64,000 bases of DNA, from contig JACKJI010000004.1 in the NCBI GenBank assembly GCA_020638035.1, positions 124,001-188,000 of the forward strand. Reading direction: 5' to 3'. This document shows, piece by piece, positions 1 through 11,877 of this stretch. The notes below the pieces were generated by a model that saw only the letters and a program-made list of their open reading frames with translations, was not told the origin of the DNA and did no database searches. Source of the DNA: Hyphomicrobiaceae bacterium. GTDB lineage: Bacteria; Pseudomonadota; Alphaproteobacteria; Rhizobiales; Hyphomicrobiaceae. Position 1 is the stretch's first letter. Each line of letters opens with the position of its first letter. A program made the translations under genes and the position numbers.

Positions 1-1
1 C

Positions 2-1057
<1,056 letters not shown>

Positions 1058-1063
1058 GCACAC

Positions 1064-1969
1064 ATGTCCATTCTGATCAACAAAGACACCAAGGTTCTGG
1101 TTCAGGGCCTCACCGGCAAGACCGGCACGTTCCATACCGAGCAGGCGCTCGCCTATCACGGCACGAAGATGGTCGGCGGCATCCATCCCAAGAAGGGCGG
1201 TGAGTTCTGGACCGGCAAGGGCGGCGAGCGACTGCCGATCTTCAAGTCGGTGAAGGACGGCGTGAAGGAAACAGGTGCCAACGCGACTGTGGTCTATGTT
1301 CCGCCGGCCGGGGCTGCGGAAGCGATCATCGAGGCCATCGACGCTGAAGTGCCGCTGATCGTGGCGATCACCGAGGGCGTGCCGGTGATGGACATGGTGC
1401 ATGTGAAGGCACGACTGGAGAAATCAAAGTCGCGGCTTGTTGGCCCGAACTGCCCGGGCGTGCTGACGCCCAACGAGTGCAAGATCGGCATCATGCCGGG
1501 CAACATCTTCAAGAAGGGCTCGGTTGGCATCCTTTCGCGCTCAGGCACGCTGACCTATGAAGCCGTGTTCCAGACGACCAACGAAGGTTTGGGTCAAACG
1601 ACAGCCGTCGGCATCGGTGGAGATCCAGTGAAGGGGACGGAGTTCATCGACGTTCTCGACCTCTTCCTCGACGATCCGGAGACTCAATCGATCATCATGA
1701 TCGGCGAGATCGGTGGATCGGCCGAAGAGGATGCGTCGGCTTGGCTTATCGAGCAGGCGAAAAAGGGCCGTAAGAAGCCGATGGCAGGCTTCATCGCCGG
1801 TCGCACGGCACCCCCCGGTCGGACGATGGGCCATGCTGGCGCCGTCATCTCGGGCGGCAAGGGCGGCGCCGACGATAAGATCGCGGCGATGGAAGCGGCG
1901 GGCATCCGGGTGTCGAAGTCTCCCGCCAAGCTCGGCAAGACTCTGGTCGACGTTCTGAAGGGGAACTGA
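1064..1969 (+). CDS. sucD: Succinyl-CoA synthetase alpha subunit
   Basis: This is the alpha subunit, carrying the CoA-binding Rossmann domain and the phospho-histidine loop of succinyl-CoA ligase. At 301 residues it is full length. The N-terminus has the nucleotide-fold motif [14 protein letters not shown], and the active-site histidine lies in [14 protein letters not shown] near residue 250. It pairs with sucC directly upstream, 6 bases away. A strong rho-independent terminator follows at 2016-2046, so this mRNA ends before the next genes and sucAB-lpd must have a separate promoter. Confidence 0.98.
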   Translation: MSILINKDTKVLVQGLTGKTGTFHTEQALAYHGTKMVGGIHPKKGGEFWTGKGGERLPIFKSVKDGVKETGANATVVYVPPAGAAEAIIEAIDAEVPLIVAITEGVPVMDMVHVKARLEKSKSRLVGPNCPGVLTPNECKIGIMPGNIFKKGSVGILSRSGTLTYEAVFQTTNEGLGQTTAVGIGGDPVKGTEFIDVLDLFLDDPETQSIIMIGEIGGSAEEDASAWLIEQAKKGRKKPMAGFIAGRTAPPGRTMGHAGAVISGGKGGADDKIAAMEAAGIRVSKSPAKLGKTLVDVLKGN

Positions 1970-2015
1970 CCAAATCGATCTGGGTAATTAATACCCATCG
2001 GTCATGGCAACGAAT

Positions 2016-2046
2016 AAGCGGGAGGCTATCAGCCTCCCGCTTTTTT
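2016..2046 (+). terminator. Rho-independent terminator after sucD
   Basis: A perfect inverted repeat (AAGCGGGAGGCT, loop ATC, AGCCTCCCGCTT) is followed by a run of T residues. This is a textbook intrinsic terminator 47 bases after the sucD stop. Confidence 0.93.
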
Positions 2047-2158
2047 GTGTTTGGGACTGCGGCACGCAGATCGCCGGTGAACCGAATTTGGATCTCCTGC
2101 GACCTAGACGGGAGGACCACAGTGCCGTTACCGGCGCGCAGCTGTCAGGAGGAGGTTC

Positions 2159-2461
2159 ATGCCAGGCACACAAAAGGCTATCGCCATTTTGGGTCTATTC
2201 GCCGCCGCCTTCAGCCCCGCTACCTTTTGGGGCCCGGTTGTCGATTCAGCAGAAGCGGGAACTTTTCAGCTCCGATCGGGCAAGGTCGGTAGCGCCAAAA
2301 GCGCAGGTGGCGACAGCTTCGCAAATCGCAGCAGTCGAGGGGATCGTGAGCGTTATAAGCCACGGTACTATTATTACCGTCCGGGACGTTTTGTGCTGCA
2401 TCGATTTCCTGGATCCAAGGCTCCCTGCCCAAATCCTTTGAACCACGCTCCGGGGTGCTAG
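2159..2461 (+). CDS. Small secreted basic hypothetical protein
   Basis: This is a 100-residue protein of unknown function. It is supported by a strong ribosome binding site (GGAGGAGG) six bases before the ATG and by a plausible N-terminal signal peptide (residues 1 to about 33, hydrophobic core AIAILGLFAAAFSPATF, ending DSAEAG). The mature part is basic and rich in Ser, Arg and Tyr, with the run RYKPRYYYYRPGR and two cysteines near the C-terminus (PCPNP, PGC). It lies between the sucD terminator and the convergent katG. I do not recognise a family. Coding status rests on the RBS and signal peptide only. Confidence 0.5.
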   Translation: MPGTQKAIAILGLFAAAFSPATFWGPVVDSAEAGTFQLRSGKVGSAKSAGGDSFANRSSRGDRERYKPRYYYYRPGRFVLHRFPGSKAPCPNPLNHAPGC

Positions 2462-2561
2462 GGTCGGGGCCCTAGATCAAACCGCCTCGGGTGTCCAAGT
2501 TGCACGTGTCGTTATCGGGGAAATGATCGTGGGGGCGGATGGCCCCGTTTTCGTTGTCGAC

Positions 2562-2605
2562 AAAAAAAGCGACGGCACACCAGGCGCCGTCGCTGTATTT
2601 TTCCG
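2562..2605 (-). terminator. Terminator of katG (possibly bidirectional)
   Basis: An 8-bp inverted repeat GCGACGGC/GCCGTCGC (2569-2576 and 2586-2593) has a run of seven A at 2562-2568 on the plus strand. Read on the minus strand this is a stem followed by seven U, just after the katG stop. T residues at 2598-2602 on the plus strand suggest it may also stop transcription of the small upstream gene. Confidence 0.85.
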
Positions 2606-2620
2606 AACCCGTGCGAGGCG

Positions 2621-4840
2621 CTACTGACCGAAGCGATCGAGGTTCATCACCTTGGTCCACGCGGCAGCGAAATCCTTCACGAACTTCTCCTTGCCGTCGT
2701 TGGCAGCATAGACCTCGGCGACAGCGCGCAACTCCGAATTCGAGCCAAAGACGAGATCGACGGGGGTTGCGGTCCACTTGACCTTGCCCGACCCGCGGTC
2801 AACGCCCTCGTAGACGGTGGCGTTGTCCGATGCCTTCTGCCACTTCGTCGACATGTCGAGGAGGTTGGCGAAGAAGTCATTGCTCAGGGTGCCCGGCTTG
2901 CTGGTGAGCACGCCATGCTTGACCTGGCCGGAGTTGGCGTCGAGCGCGCGCAAGCCGCCCACCAGCGCCGTCATCTCAGGCACGGTCAGTCGCAACAGGT
3001 CGGCTTTCTCCACCAGCATCTCTGCCGGAGAGCCATAGCTCGCTTCGGTGTAGTAGTTGCGGAAGCCGTCGGCCGTCGGCTCGAGCACCGCAAACGACTT
3101 TACGTCGGTCTGCTCCTGGGAGGCGTCGGCGCGCCCCGGCGCGAACGGGATCTCGATGCTGTGACCGGCATCCTTGGCAGCCTTTTCGACAGCGGCATTG
3201 CCAGCGATGACGATGACGTCGGCGAGGGAGACCTTCTTGCCGTCGGTGAGCGTCTTGTTGAACTCCTGCTGAACCTTCTCCAGGGCGCCGATTACCTTGG
3301 CCAGCTCAGCGGGATTGTTGGCCGACCAGTCCTTCTGCGGGGCGAGGCGAACGCGTGCACCGTTGGCGCCGCCACGCATGTCGGAACCACGGAAGCTTGC
3401 GGCCGAGGCCCAGGCCGTCCTGACCAATTCGGAGACGGTCAGCCCGGAATTGAGGATCATCGTTTCCAGCTTCTCGGACTCGTCGGTGCTGATCAGCTTG
3501 TAGTCGACGGCCGGGATCGGGTCCTGCCACAGGAAGACCTCCTTGGGTACCTCGCTGCCGAGGTAGCGCGAACGCGGACCGAGGTCGCGGTGCGTAAGCT
3601 TGAACCAAGCCTTGGCAAAGGCGTGATCGAACTCCTTCGGGTTCTTCAGGAACCGCTCCGAGATGGCGCGGAAGCCCGGGTCTTCCTTCAGGGCAATGTC
3701 GGTGGTGAACATGATCGGCGCATGGCGCTTGTTGGCGTCATGGGCGTCCGGCACCAGCTTTGCCGCGGATTCGTCGGTCGGGGTCCACTGCAGCGCACCG
3801 GCCGGGCTCTTGGTCTTCTTCCAGTCGAACCGGAACAGGTTGTCGAGGAAGAGGATCGACCAGGCGGTGGGGGTCGAGGTCCAGGCGCCTTCCAGTCCGC
3901 TCGTCACGGCGTCGCCGGCCTTGCCCGAGCCGCACTTGTTCTTCCACCCGAGGCCCTGCTCCTCGACAGTGGCGGCGGCGGGCTCCGCGCCGACGCATTC
4001 AGCGGCCTTGGCGCCGTGGGCCTTGCCGAGCGTGTGTCCGCCGGCGACCAGTGCGACGATCTCCTCGTCGTTCATCGCCATGCGGCCGAACGAGAGGCGC
4101 ATGTCGGCGGCGGCGGAGAGCGGGTCACCATTGCCGTTGGGTCCTTCGGGATTGACGTAGATGAGGCCCATCTGCACGGCGGCCAGGGGCTTTTCCAGCT
4201 CGCCCTTCTTGTAGCGCGCGTCGTTGGCGAGCCACTTGGTCTCGGCACCCCAGTAGACCCGGTCGGCCTCCCAGTCGTCAGCGCGACCGCCGGCAAAGCC
4301 GAGGGTCTCAAAGCCCATGGACTCGAGCGCCACATTGCCCGCGAGGATGATCAGGTCGCCCCAGGAGACGCTGCGTCCGTACTTCTGCTTGATCGGCCAC
4401 AGCAGGCGGCGTGCCTTGTCCAGGTTGACGTTGTCCGGCCAGCTGTTCTGCGGCTCGAAGCGGATCTGTCCGCCATCGGAACCGCCGCGACCGTCATGAA
4501 TACGATAGGTGCCTGCGCTGTGCCACGCCGAACGGATCATGAGGCCGCCGTAATGACCCCAGTCGGCCGGCCACCAATCCTGCGACGTTGTCAAAACTTT
4601 CTCGATGTCTTTTTTCAGTGCTTTCAGGTCGACATGAGAAAAAGCTTCGGCGTAATTGAATTTCTCGCCATAAGGATTGGATGCGGGATCGTGCGCCCGA
4701 AGCTGCTCCAGGCTCAGCTTCTCCGGCCACCAGAATTGATTGGTCTTGATCGTTGCTTCCGCTGCGCTCAGGGCTGTTGGCGCAAGCGTTGTCATGGATA
4801 CTGCCACGACGGCAAGTATCGGCGCTGCTTTTTTGGACAC
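2621..4840 (-). CDS. katG: Catalase-peroxidase KatG with signal peptide
   Basis: This is a bifunctional haem catalase-peroxidase that removes hydrogen peroxide. It is full length (739 residues) with two peroxidase-like domains. Distal-site residues Arg103, Trp106 and His107 (RSAWH) are present. The Tyr of the Met-Tyr-Trp adduct lies in [11 protein letters not shown], the Met in FGRMAMND, and the proximal His in [11 protein letters not shown] chose a GTG start (complement of 4838-4840) because AGGGAG sits just upstream. The N-terminus [16 protein letters not shown] then reads as a Sec signal peptide ending ALSA-AEA near residue 26, so export to the periplasm is likely, unlike cytoplasmic KatG. 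A longer ATG start at 4900 lacks an RBS and would bury the signal. It has its own terminator and no adjacent oxyR. Confidence 0.96.
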   Translation of the reverse strand: MSKKAAPILAVVAVSMTTLAPTALSAAEATIKTNQFWWPEKLSLEQLRAHDPASNPYGEKFNYAEAFSHVDLKALKKDIEKVLTTSQDWWPADWGHYGGLMIRSAWHSAGTYRIHDGRGGSDGGQIRFEPQNSWPDNVNLDKARRLLWPIKQKYGRSVSWGDLIILAGNVALESMGFETLGFAGGRADDWEADRVYWGAETKWLANDARYKKGELEKPLAAVQMGLIYVNPEGPNGNGDPLSAAADMRLSFGRMAMNDEEIVALVAGGHTLGKAHGAKAAECVGAEPAAATVEEQGLGWKNKCGSGKAGDAVTSGLEGAWTSTPTAWSILFLDNLFRFDWKKTKSPAGALQWTPTDESAAKLVPDAHDANKRHAPIMFTTDIALKEDPGFRAISERFLKNPKEFDHAFAKAWFKLTHRDLGPRSRYLGSEVPKEVFLWQDPIPAVDYKLISTDESEKLETMILNSGLTVSELVRTAWASAASFRGSDMRGGANGARVRLAPQKDWSANNPAELAKVIGALEKVQQEFNKTLTDGKKVSLADVIVIAGNAAVEKAAKDAGHSIEIPFAPGRADASQEQTDVKSFAVLEPTADGFRNYYTEASYGSPAEMLVEKADLLRLTVPEMTALVGGLRALDANSGQVKHGVLTSKPGTLSNDFFANLLDMSTKWQKASDNATVYEGVDRGSGKVKWTATPVDLVFGSNSELRAVAEVYAANDGKEKFVKDFAAAWTKVMNLDRFGQ

Positions 4841-5689
4841 GCTGATTTCTCCCTGTATTTGGGCTTGTTTCTGTCCTTGCGGTCGGCATCGATCCAGCAC
4901 ACGGCAAGGATGAAAGCCGACTCGATTGCTAGGTATTCGGGCGGCTGCTTTCGTTGGACGATGACGCGCAGAGGGCCGTCAGTGGTGTGTGGAGCCAGCC
5001 GAGCGCCAGGTGACCTCTGAGCGTTGCGGGGCGAGCTTCTTGATCGCGTCAATCAATTGGAAATTACATTTGCTAATTGTGCTGATCAGCGGATTCGAAA
5101 GGCGCGATGAATTCGGATCGCGAGGATGTTCTTTTCGTTGTTTCATTTTTTTGTGATTGAGACGTGATGTCCGCGCCAAATTCAGTGCGTTCGCAGATCC
5201 GAATGCGCTAATCTGCCAGCGCGTGATGAGGCAGGCCGTCAGCAGGCACGGATGGATAGGGCTGGCGCACGGGATGACGCCTCGCCAGTGGCGCGTATCG
5301 GGAGCGCTGAGGCTCTGGCGGAGTGCTGCGAATGCGGAGTGTTTGCCGGCGGAGGCGTTGGGGCACCCTAACCTTGCTGATCTCCTGGCACCGCGCCGCC
5401 TTCTGGACACCCGTGGTGTGCCATATCCGCGAGGCTGGCGGACCGGGCGCGTCTGGGGTAGCAGGACGGCAAGCGTACTGACTGGAGACCGAACCTGAGC
5501 TAGATCGGTACGGACGTAGTGTCGGGGGCGGCCCGAACCGGCTCGCGCACCCCTTCTTTCGAAGGTCTTAAACGAGCCGCCCAAACGGACTACATAGTGA
5601 CCGAATGCCGCGCCCCTTTCCGGGCTCGCCCGATGGCGCTTTGCAAGCGTGGCCGCCGGCACGACTAGGCAATACCTCAAGGATATCAG
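4841..5689. other. Intergenic region between divergent katG and sucA
   Basis: About 850 bases carry no convincing gene. Open frames on both strands here (for example 5157-5498 plus and 4979-5866 minus) have no RBS and no recognisable protein. The part at about 5045-5160 is visibly more AT-rich than its surroundings and is the most likely promoter zone. No OxyR-, Fur- or sigma-type site could be assigned by eye. Confidence 0.6.
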
Positions 5690-8656
5690 ATGTCTCGACA
5701 GGCGCAGAACGACCAGTTTCTCCGCACGGCGTTCCTCGACGGCACCAATGCCGCCTACATCGAGGAACTGCAGGCCGAATACGAGCAGAACCCTGGCTCG
5801 GTGTCCGACGAATGGCGCCACTTCTTCGAATCGATGAAATCCGGCCAGGCGGATCAGCCCAGCCACGCCGAAGGTCCCTCATGGGCGGTCCCGCTCAATC
5901 AACTGGCGGTCAGCGACGAGCTGACGAGTGCTCTGACGGGGGATTATGAGAGTGTCGAGCGCGGTTTGAGGGAGAAGATCTCGGCGCGTGCGCACTATGC
6001 CGGGTTCGACATGTCGCCCGTCGCTTCGCTGCGCGCGACACAGGACTCGATCCGCGCGCTGATGCTGATCCGCTCCTATCGCGTGATGGGGCATCTGGCA
6101 GCCGATCTCGACCCGCTGAGCCTCGCCGACCGGAAAGTGCACCGCGAGCTGAAGCCGGAGACCTATGGCTTCACGGAGGCCGATTTCGACCGGCCGATCT
6201 TCATCGACAAAGTGCTCGGGCTGGAGACGGCCTCCATCCGGCAGATCATCCAGATTCTGCGTCGCACCTATTGCCGGCATATCGGCGTGCAGTTCATGCA
6301 CATCACATCGCCAGCCCAGAAATCCTGGATCCAGGAACGCATCGAGGGACCGGAGAAGGACATCCGCTTCACGATCGAAGGCAAGAAGGCGATCCTCAAC
6401 AAGCTGATCGAGGCTGAGGCGTTCGAGAAGTTCTGCGACGTCAAATATACGGGCACGAAGCGCTTCGGTCTCGACGGCGGCGAGGCGATGGTTCCGGCGC
6501 TGGAGCAGATCATCAAGCGCGGCGGCCAGCTCGGCGTGCGCGAAATCGTTCTGGGCATGGCGCATCGCGGGCGCCTCAACGTTCTTGCCAGCGTGATGGG
6601 CAAGCCGCATCGCGCGATCTTCAACGAGTTCAAGGGCGGTTCGTTCAAGCCGGAGGAAGTCGAAGGCTCTGGCGACGTGAAGTATCACCTCGGCGCCTCG
6701 TCGGATCGCTCGTTCGACGGCAATAACGTGCACCTGTCGCTGACGGCGAACCCATCGCATCTGGAGATCGTCGATCCCGTCGTGCTCGGCAAGGTGCGCG
6801 CCAAGCAGGATCAGCATGGCTGTAAGCCAGGAGAGCGCACGCCGGTGTTGCCGCTGCTGATCCACGGTGATGCCGCGTTCGCGGGCCAGGGCGTGGTGGC
6901 TGAGAGTTTCGGGCTTTCGGGACTGAAAGGCCACCGCACTGGCGGCTCAATCCACTTCGTCATCAACAACCAGATCGGCTTTACCACCAACCCGCGCCAC
7001 TCGCGCTCCTCGCCCTATTGCTCGGATGTGGCGCGCATGATCGAGGCGCCGATCTTCCATGCCAACGGCGATGACCCGGAAGCTGTGGTGCACGTCGCCA
7101 AGATCGCGACGGAGTTCCGGCAGAAGTTCCAGAAGCCGGTCGTGATCGACATGTTCTGCTATCGCCGGTTCGGTCACAATGAATCCGACGAACCGATGTT
7201 CACGCAGCCGCGCATGTATCGGGCGATCAAGAGCCACCCGAGCGTGGTGGAGATCTATTCCAAACGCCTGATCGAGGAAGGCGTGATGACCGAGGAAAGC
7301 GTCGACGAAATGAAGTCGGCGTTCCGCCAACATCTCGACGGTGAGTTCTCGAATTCCGATGCCTTCAAGCCCAACAAGGCGGACTGGCTCGATGGCCGGT
7401 GGTCGTCGATCGGGTTTGCCGAGGACGAAGCGCGGCGCGGCCAGACCGGCGTGCCCGTAGAGAAGCTCAGGGATATCGGCCGGCGCATCACGACGATCCC
7501 GGCGGACTTCAATGCCCACAAGACGGTGGGGCGGCTCCTCGAGCGCCGGCGCGAGATGGTCGAGAAGGGCGAGGGCATCGATTGGGGCATGGCCGAGCAC
7601 CTGGCGTTCGGCTCGCTGTGCGTCGAAGGGGTGCCGGTGCGATTGTCGGGACAGGACTGCGAGCGCGGGACCTTCTCGCAGCGCCATTCGGTGTTGACCG
7701 ACCAGGATACGGAGCGTCGTTTCACGCCGCTGCGGCATATTTCTCCCGATCAGGCGCGGTACGAGGTGATCAACTCGATGCTGTCGGAAGAGGCGGTGCT
7801 GGGCTTCGAGTACGGCTATTCGCTGGCCGAACCCAATGCGCTCGTCATGTGGGAAGCGCAGTTCGGCGATTTCGCCAACGGCGCGCAGGTGATCTTCGAC
7901 CAGTTCCTGTCTTCAGGCGAGCGGAAGTGGCTGCGCATGTCGGGCCTCGTCTGCCTGCTGCCACACGGCTATGAGGGACAGGGGCCGGAACACTCGTCGG
8001 CGCGACTTGAGCGTTTCCTCCAGCTCTCGGCGGAGGACAACTGGCAGGTGGCCTATTGCACCACGCCCGCCAACTACTTCCACATCCTGCGGCGGCAGAT
8101 CCACCGCAAGTTCCGCAAGCCGCTGATCCTGATGACGCCGAAGTCGCTGCTGCGCCACAAGCGCGTCATTTCACGGCTCGACGACATGGGCGCGGGCACG
8201 ACGTTCCATCGCGTGCTGTGGGACGATTGCGACCGCATCAACAATCCCGGCAGCACCGAGAAGCTCGTGCTGAAGCCGGAGAACGACATCAAGCGCATCG
8301 TGATGTGTTCGGGCAAGGTCTACTACGACATCATCGATGCGCGTGAGGCAGCCGACATTACGGATACCGTGGTGCTGCGGCTCGAGCAGCTCTATCCATT
8401 CCCAGCACGTTCGCTGATCCAGGAGCTGTCGCGCTATCCGAATGCCACCGACATTGTCTGGTGTCAGGAAGAGCCCAAGAATATGGGCTCGTGGACGTTC
8501 ATTGAGCCGAATCTGGAGTGGGTGCTCGATCATGTCGGCGGTGCTGTGAAGCGCGCCCGCTATGCGGGGCGGCCGGCGTCGGCGGCAACGGCTACCGGTC
8601 TTGCCCGCAAGCACGCTGAGGAGCAAAAGAAGCTCGTGGCCGAGGCCCTGAGCTGA
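5690..8656 (+). CDS. sucA: 2-oxoglutarate dehydrogenase E1 component
   Basis: This is the thiamine-diphosphate-dependent decarboxylase of the 2-oxoglutarate dehydrogenase complex, which commits 2-oxoglutarate to succinyl-CoA. It is full length at 988 residues. It begins with the E2-binding N-terminal segment (NDQFLRTAFLDGTNAAYIEELQAEYEQNP). The core motifs GMAHRGRLNVLA, HGDAAFAGQG and RRFGHNESDEP (ThDP/Mg site) are present, and the C-terminal transketolase-like domain contains LPHGYEGQGPEHSSAR. The ATG follows AAGGA at a normal distance. It is first in the sucA-sucB-lpd set. Confidence 0.98.
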   Translation: MSRQAQNDQFLRTAFLDGTNAAYIEELQAEYEQNPGSVSDEWRHFFESMKSGQADQPSHAEGPSWAVPLNQLAVSDELTSALTGDYESVERGLREKISARAHYAGFDMSPVASLRATQDSIRALMLIRSYRVMGHLAADLDPLSLADRKVHRELKPETYGFTEADFDRPIFIDKVLGLETASIRQIIQILRRTYCRHIGVQFMHITSPAQKSWIQERIEGPEKDIRFTIEGKKAILNKLIEAEAFEKFCDVKYTGTKRFGLDGGEAMVPALEQIIKRGGQLGVREIVLGMAHRGRLNVLASVMGKPHRAIFNEFKGGSFKPEEVEGSGDVKYHLGASSDRSFDGNNVHLSLTANPSHLEIVDPVVLGKVRAKQDQHGCKPGERTPVLPLLIHGDAAFAGQGVVAESFGLSGLKGHRTGGSIHFVINNQIGFTTNPRHSRSSPYCSDVARMIEAPIFHANGDDPEAVVHVAKIATEFRQKFQKPVVIDMFCYRRFGHNESDEPMFTQPRMYRAIKSHPSVVEIYSKRLIEEGVMTEESVDEMKSAFRQHLDGEFSNSDAFKPNKADWLDGRWSSIGFAEDEARRGQTGVPVEKLRDIGRRITTIPADFNAHKTVGRLLERRREMVEKGEGIDWGMAEHLAFGSLCVEGVPVRLSGQDCERGTFSQRHSVLTDQDTERRFTPLRHISPDQARYEVINSMLSEEAVLGFEYGYSLAEPNALVMWEAQFGDFANGAQVIFDQFLSSGERKWLRMSGLVCLLPHGYEGQGPEHSSARLERFLQLSAEDNWQVAYCTTPANYFHILRRQIHRKFRKPLILMTPKSLLRHKRVISRLDDMGAGTTFHRVLWDDCDRINNPGSTEKLVLKPENDIKRIVMCSGKVYYDIIDAREAADITDTVVLRLEQLYPFPARSLIQELSRYPNATDIVWCQEEPKNMGSWTFIEPNLEWVLDHVGGAVKRARYAGRPASAATATGLARKHAEEQKKLVAEALS

Positions 8657-8772
8657 CGATATCGCAGCCGCGCCCGTGGCCGCGCCGCATGGTGCGGTCC
8701 GGCACGGCGGGGAATTTCCAGAACCGCCGGGCAAAACGGCCGCCGGCGATGCACAAGAGGACGTACTGACAA

Positions 8773-10095
8773 ATGGCGATCGAGATCCGAGTTCCGACGC
8801 TGGGCGAAAGCGTGACAGAGGCTACCATCGGCCAGTGGTTCAAGAAGCCGGGCGACGTGGTGAAGGTCGACGAGCCGCTGGTGGAACTGGAGACCGACAA
8901 GGTGACTGTCGAGGTGCCGTCTCCAGCGGCCGGAGTGCTGGCCGATATCGGGGCGGAGGCCGGGCAGACGGTCGCCGTTGGTGCGGTGCTTGGGCACGTT
9001 AAGGATGGTGCGGCGGGTGCTGCTGCGCCCGCGCCGGCTGCCGCCGTGGAAGCGCCCAAGCCCGCGGCTCCTGCACCCAAGGCAGTTGTGGCGGAGAGCG
9101 CAGGATCGGCTCCGGAAGCCGCTCCGGGCGGTGGCATGCCTCCTTCGCCTGCAGCGCGCAAGGCGCTCGATGAAGCCGGGCTGTCGGCTGGCGACGTGCA
9201 GGGCTCGGGCAAGCGCGGGCAGGTGCTGAAGTCCGATGTCGCCGCGGCAGTTGCCAAGGGTCCGGCCGGCGGCGGCGCGGTGGCTGCTGCTCCGGCGGCG
9301 GCGAGCGCGCCAGCGGCGCAGGCGATGACCTATATGGCAGCACCGCAGCCGGTGCCTCTGCAGCAGGTTCGGGCGCCGTCCGTGCCCAACGATGTGGCGC
9401 GCGAGGAGCGCGTGAAGATGACGCGCTTGCGCCAGACCATCGCGCGGCGACTCAAGGATGCGCAGAACACGGCAGCGATGCTGACCACGTTCAACGACGT
9501 CGACATGTCGAACGTCATGGCGCTGCGCAACCAGTACAAGGACCTGTTCGAGAAGCGGCACGGCGTGAAGCTCGGCTTCATGAGCTTCTTCGTCAAGGCG
9601 TGCATCCAGGCGCTGAAGGAGATCCCCGCCGTCAACGCGGAGATCGACGGCACCGACATCATCTACAAGAACTACTATCACATCGGCGTCGCCGTCGGCA
9701 CCGAGAAGGGTCTCGTCGTGCCGGTGCTGCGCGAGGCGGACCGCCTCAGCCTGTCGGAGATCGAAGGCAAGATCGCGGAGTTCGGCAAGCGCGCGCGTGA
9801 CGGGCGGCTCGGCATCGAGGATATGCAAGGCGGGACGTTCACCATCTCCAATGGCGGCGTCTACGGCTCGATGATGTCGACACCCATTCTCAATGCGCCG
9901 CAGTCCGGCATTCTCGGAATGCATCGCATCGAGGAACGGCCAGTGGTGCGCAAGGGCGAGGTCGTGGTGCGGCCGATGATGTATCTGGCGCTCAGCTACG
10001 ATCACCGTATCGTCGATGGCAAGGAGGCGGTCACCTTCCTCGTCCGCGTGAAGGAGAACCTGGAGGATCCGCAGCGGTTCATCCTGGAGCTGTGA
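8773..10095 (+). CDS. sucB: Dihydrolipoamide succinyltransferase (E2 of OGDH)
   Basis: This is the E2 core of the 2-oxoglutarate dehydrogenase complex, which transfers the succinyl group to CoA. Domains in order: one lipoyl domain (lipoylated Lys43 in ETDKVTVE), an Ala/Pro linker, a peripheral-subunit-binding domain ([14 protein letters not shown]...[11 protein letters not shown], about 115-155), a second Ala-rich linker, and the catalytic acyltransferase domain ending with SYDHRIVDG (catalytic His and Asp). The 440-residue length is typical. It lies 116 bases after sucA and 211 bases before the chosen lpd start. Confidence 0.98.
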   Translation: MAIEIRVPTLGESVTEATIGQWFKKPGDVVKVDEPLVELETDKVTVEVPSPAAGVLADIGAEAGQTVAVGAVLGHVKDGAAGAAAPAPAAAVEAPKPAAPAPKAVVAESAGSAPEAAPGGGMPPSPAARKALDEAGLSAGDVQGSGKRGQVLKSDVAAAVAKGPAGGGAVAAAPAAASAPAAQAMTYMAAPQPVPLQQVRAPSVPNDVAREERVKMTRLRQTIARRLKDAQNTAAMLTTFNDVDMSNVMALRNQYKDLFEKRHGVKLGFMSFFVKACIQALKEIPAVNAEIDGTDIIYKNYYHIGVAVGTEKGLVVPVLREADRLSLSEIEGKIAEFGKRARDGRLGIEDMQGGTFTISNGGVYGSMMSTPILNAPQSGILGMHRIEERPVVRKGEVVVRPMMYLALSYDHRIVDGKEAVTFLVRVKENLEDPQRFILEL

Positions 10096-10306
10096 GGCGG
10101 CTCAGCGTTGCTGATCGAGACGATGTCGCCGATGCACAAGGTGCGACAAGGTGATGTGGCACATCTTCTGGGAGATGTTGGCCGCGAACATGGGCGGGCC
10201 ATCGACACCCGAGCCGTCGACGAAAGCGGAAGGCGCGGCTACGGAACGAGACCGTACGACGGAGACGCCGGCAGAGTCCGGCCTGCAGATTGAGGACGAC
10301 GACAAG

Positions 10307-11710
10307 ATGGCAGGACCCTACGACCTCATCGTCATCGGAACCGGCCCCGGCGGCTATGTGTGCGCGATCCGCGCGGCGCAGCTTGGGCTGAAGGTGGCCG
10401 TCGTCGAGAAGCGCGCGACCCACGGCGGCACCTGCCTCAACGTCGGGTGTATTCCCTCCAAAGCGCTGCTGCACGCCTCCGAACTCTACTTCGAAGCGAA
10501 GCACGCGTTCTCCGGCATGGGAATCGACGTCACGCCGACGATCGACATCTCAAAGATGCAGGCCTTCAAGACCGAGGGCATCAAGGGCAACGTCGATGGC
10601 ATCGCCTTCCTCCTGAAGAAGAACAAGATCGACGCGCACCACGGCACCGGCCGTATCCTTGCCGCTGGCAAGGTCGAGGTGATGGGAGAGGGTGGGAGCA
10701 AGACGACGCTGGAAACCAAGAGCATCGTCATCGCGACCGGCTCGGACGTGGCGCGGTTGCCGGGCATCGATATCGACGAGAAGCAGGTGGTCTCCTCGAC
10801 GGGCGCGCTCGACCTGAAGAAGGTGCCGGCGACAATACTGGTGGTCGGTGCCGGTGTGATCGGGCTGGAGCTTGGCTCGGTGTGGCGGCGGCTCGGCGCG
10901 GATGTCACGGTCGTCGAGTATCTCGATCGCATCCTGCCGGGGACCGATCTGGAGGTCGCCAAGCAGTTCCAGAAGGTTCTCGCCAAGCAGGGGTTCAAGT
11001 TCATCCTCGGCTCCAAGGTGACGGGATTGGAGAAGAGTGACATCGGCTGCTCTGTGATGATCGAGCCGGCTGCCGGCGGCGAGAAGAAGAAGCTCGCCGC
11101 GGATGTGGTCCTGGTGGCGATCGGGCGCGTGCCCTACACCGATGGGCTGGGCCTGGCGGAGGTCGGCGTGCAGCTTGACCAGCGGAAGCGCGTCGTCGTC
11201 GACGATCACTTCCAGACGAACGTCGCCGGCATCTATGCGATCGGCGATGTGATCCGCGGGCCAATGCTGGCGCACAAGGCGGAGGACGAGGGCATCGCTG
11301 TTGCCGAGATGCTCGCCGGCCAATCCGGACATGTGAACTATGACGTCATTCCGGGCGTGATCTATACCGCGCCGGAAGTGGCGACAGTGGGCCGGACCGA
11401 GGAGGAGCTGAAGGACGCGGGTGTTGCCTACACAGTCGGCAAGTTCCCGTTCACGGCGAACGGACGCGCGAAGGTGAACCGCACGGCTGAGGGTTTCGTC
11501 AAGATCCTGGCGGACGCCAAGACCGATCGCATCCTCGGCGTGCACATGATCGGCCCCAACGTCGGCGAGCTGATCGCGGAAGCGTGCGTGATCATGGAGT
11601 TCGGTGGATCGGCCGAGGATCTGGCGCGGACGTGCCATGCGCACCCGACATTGTCGGAGGCGGTGAAAGAGGCGGCGCTCGCCGTCGACAAGCGCGCGAT
11701 ACATATGTGA
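10307..11710 (+). CDS. lpd: Dihydrolipoamide dehydrogenase (E3)
   Basis: This FAD/NAD disulfide oxidoreductase reoxidises the lipoyl groups of E2. FAD-binding GTGPGGY is at the N-terminus. The redox-active disulfide is Cys43-Cys48 ([13 protein letters not shown]), a second Rossmann motif is [12 protein letters not shown], and the catalytic His-Glu pair lies in [13 protein letters not shown] near the C-terminus. I start at the ATG that gives [11 protein letters not shown] (467 residues). The frame stays open upstream to an ATG at 10151, but those 52 residues ([10 protein letters not shown]...) resemble no lipoyl or targeting domain. A repeated double-hairpin element follows the gene. Confidence 0.97.
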   Translation: MAGPYDLIVIGTGPGGYVCAIRAAQLGLKVAVVEKRATHGGTCLNVGCIPSKALLHASELYFEAKHAFSGMGIDVTPTIDISKMQAFKTEGIKGNVDGIAFLLKKNKIDAHHGTGRILAAGKVEVMGEGGSKTTLETKSIVIATGSDVARLPGIDIDEKQVVSSTGALDLKKVPATILVVGAGVIGLELGSVWRRLGADVTVVEYLDRILPGTDLEVAKQFQKVLAKQGFKFILGSKVTGLEKSDIGCSVMIEPAAGGEKKKLAADVVLVAIGRVPYTDGLGLAEVGVQLDQRKRVVVDDHFQTNVAGIYAIGDVIRGPMLAHKAEDEGIAVAEMLAGQSGHVNYDVIPGVIYTAPEVATVGRTEEELKDAGVAYTVGKFPFTANGRAKVNRTAEGFVKILADAKTDRILGVHMIGPNVGELIAEACVIMEFGGSAEDLARTCHAHPTLSEAVKEAALAVDKRAIHM

Positions 11711-11857
11711 TTTTCGGACACTCGTTGGTCCATCGCGGACGGCGGTGAAGGCTCGTGTGTTGCTTTCCGGCGCACTGGCGCCGGGCCGCAGTCGCGGCCT
11801 GAGCCGCCCTTGTCGGGCGGCTGGGCGGGCGGTGAGATGCTGCGGTTACTGATGGCG
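11709..11857. repeat. Double-hairpin repeat, copy 1 (after lpd)
   Basis: This is the first copy of an imperfect direct repeat that recurs at 11878-12090. It opens with ATTTTCGGACACTCG and TCCGGCGCACTGGC and contains two adjacent stem-loops. The first is GGCCGC-AGTC-GCGGCC (11784-11799); the second is AGCCGCCC-TTGTC-GGGCGGCT (11802-11822). It ends with a GGTGAG-TGCGGT block. No T-run follows either stem. It starts at the lpd stop codon. Confidence 0.75.
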
Positions 11858-11877
11858 GCGTGCAAGGCGCTCGTGAG

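Noticed and set aside
2915..5020. 701-residue open frame opposite katG
   Set aside because: It is a GC-rich antisense shadow of katG with no RBS, no domains and Arg/Gly/Val-rich composition.
4979..5866. 295-residue minus-strand frame between katG and sucA
   Set aside because: It overlaps the sucA start, lacks an RBS and is Arg-rich with no domain.
8560..10005. 481-residue open frame opposite sucB
   Set aside because: Antisense shadow, His/Arg-rich, no recognisable domain; sucB is certain on the other strand.
10151..10306. 52-residue N-terminal extension of Lpd
   Set aside because: No lipoyl domain or conservation visible; [11 protein letters not shown] is the normal E3 start and has GAGG upstream.
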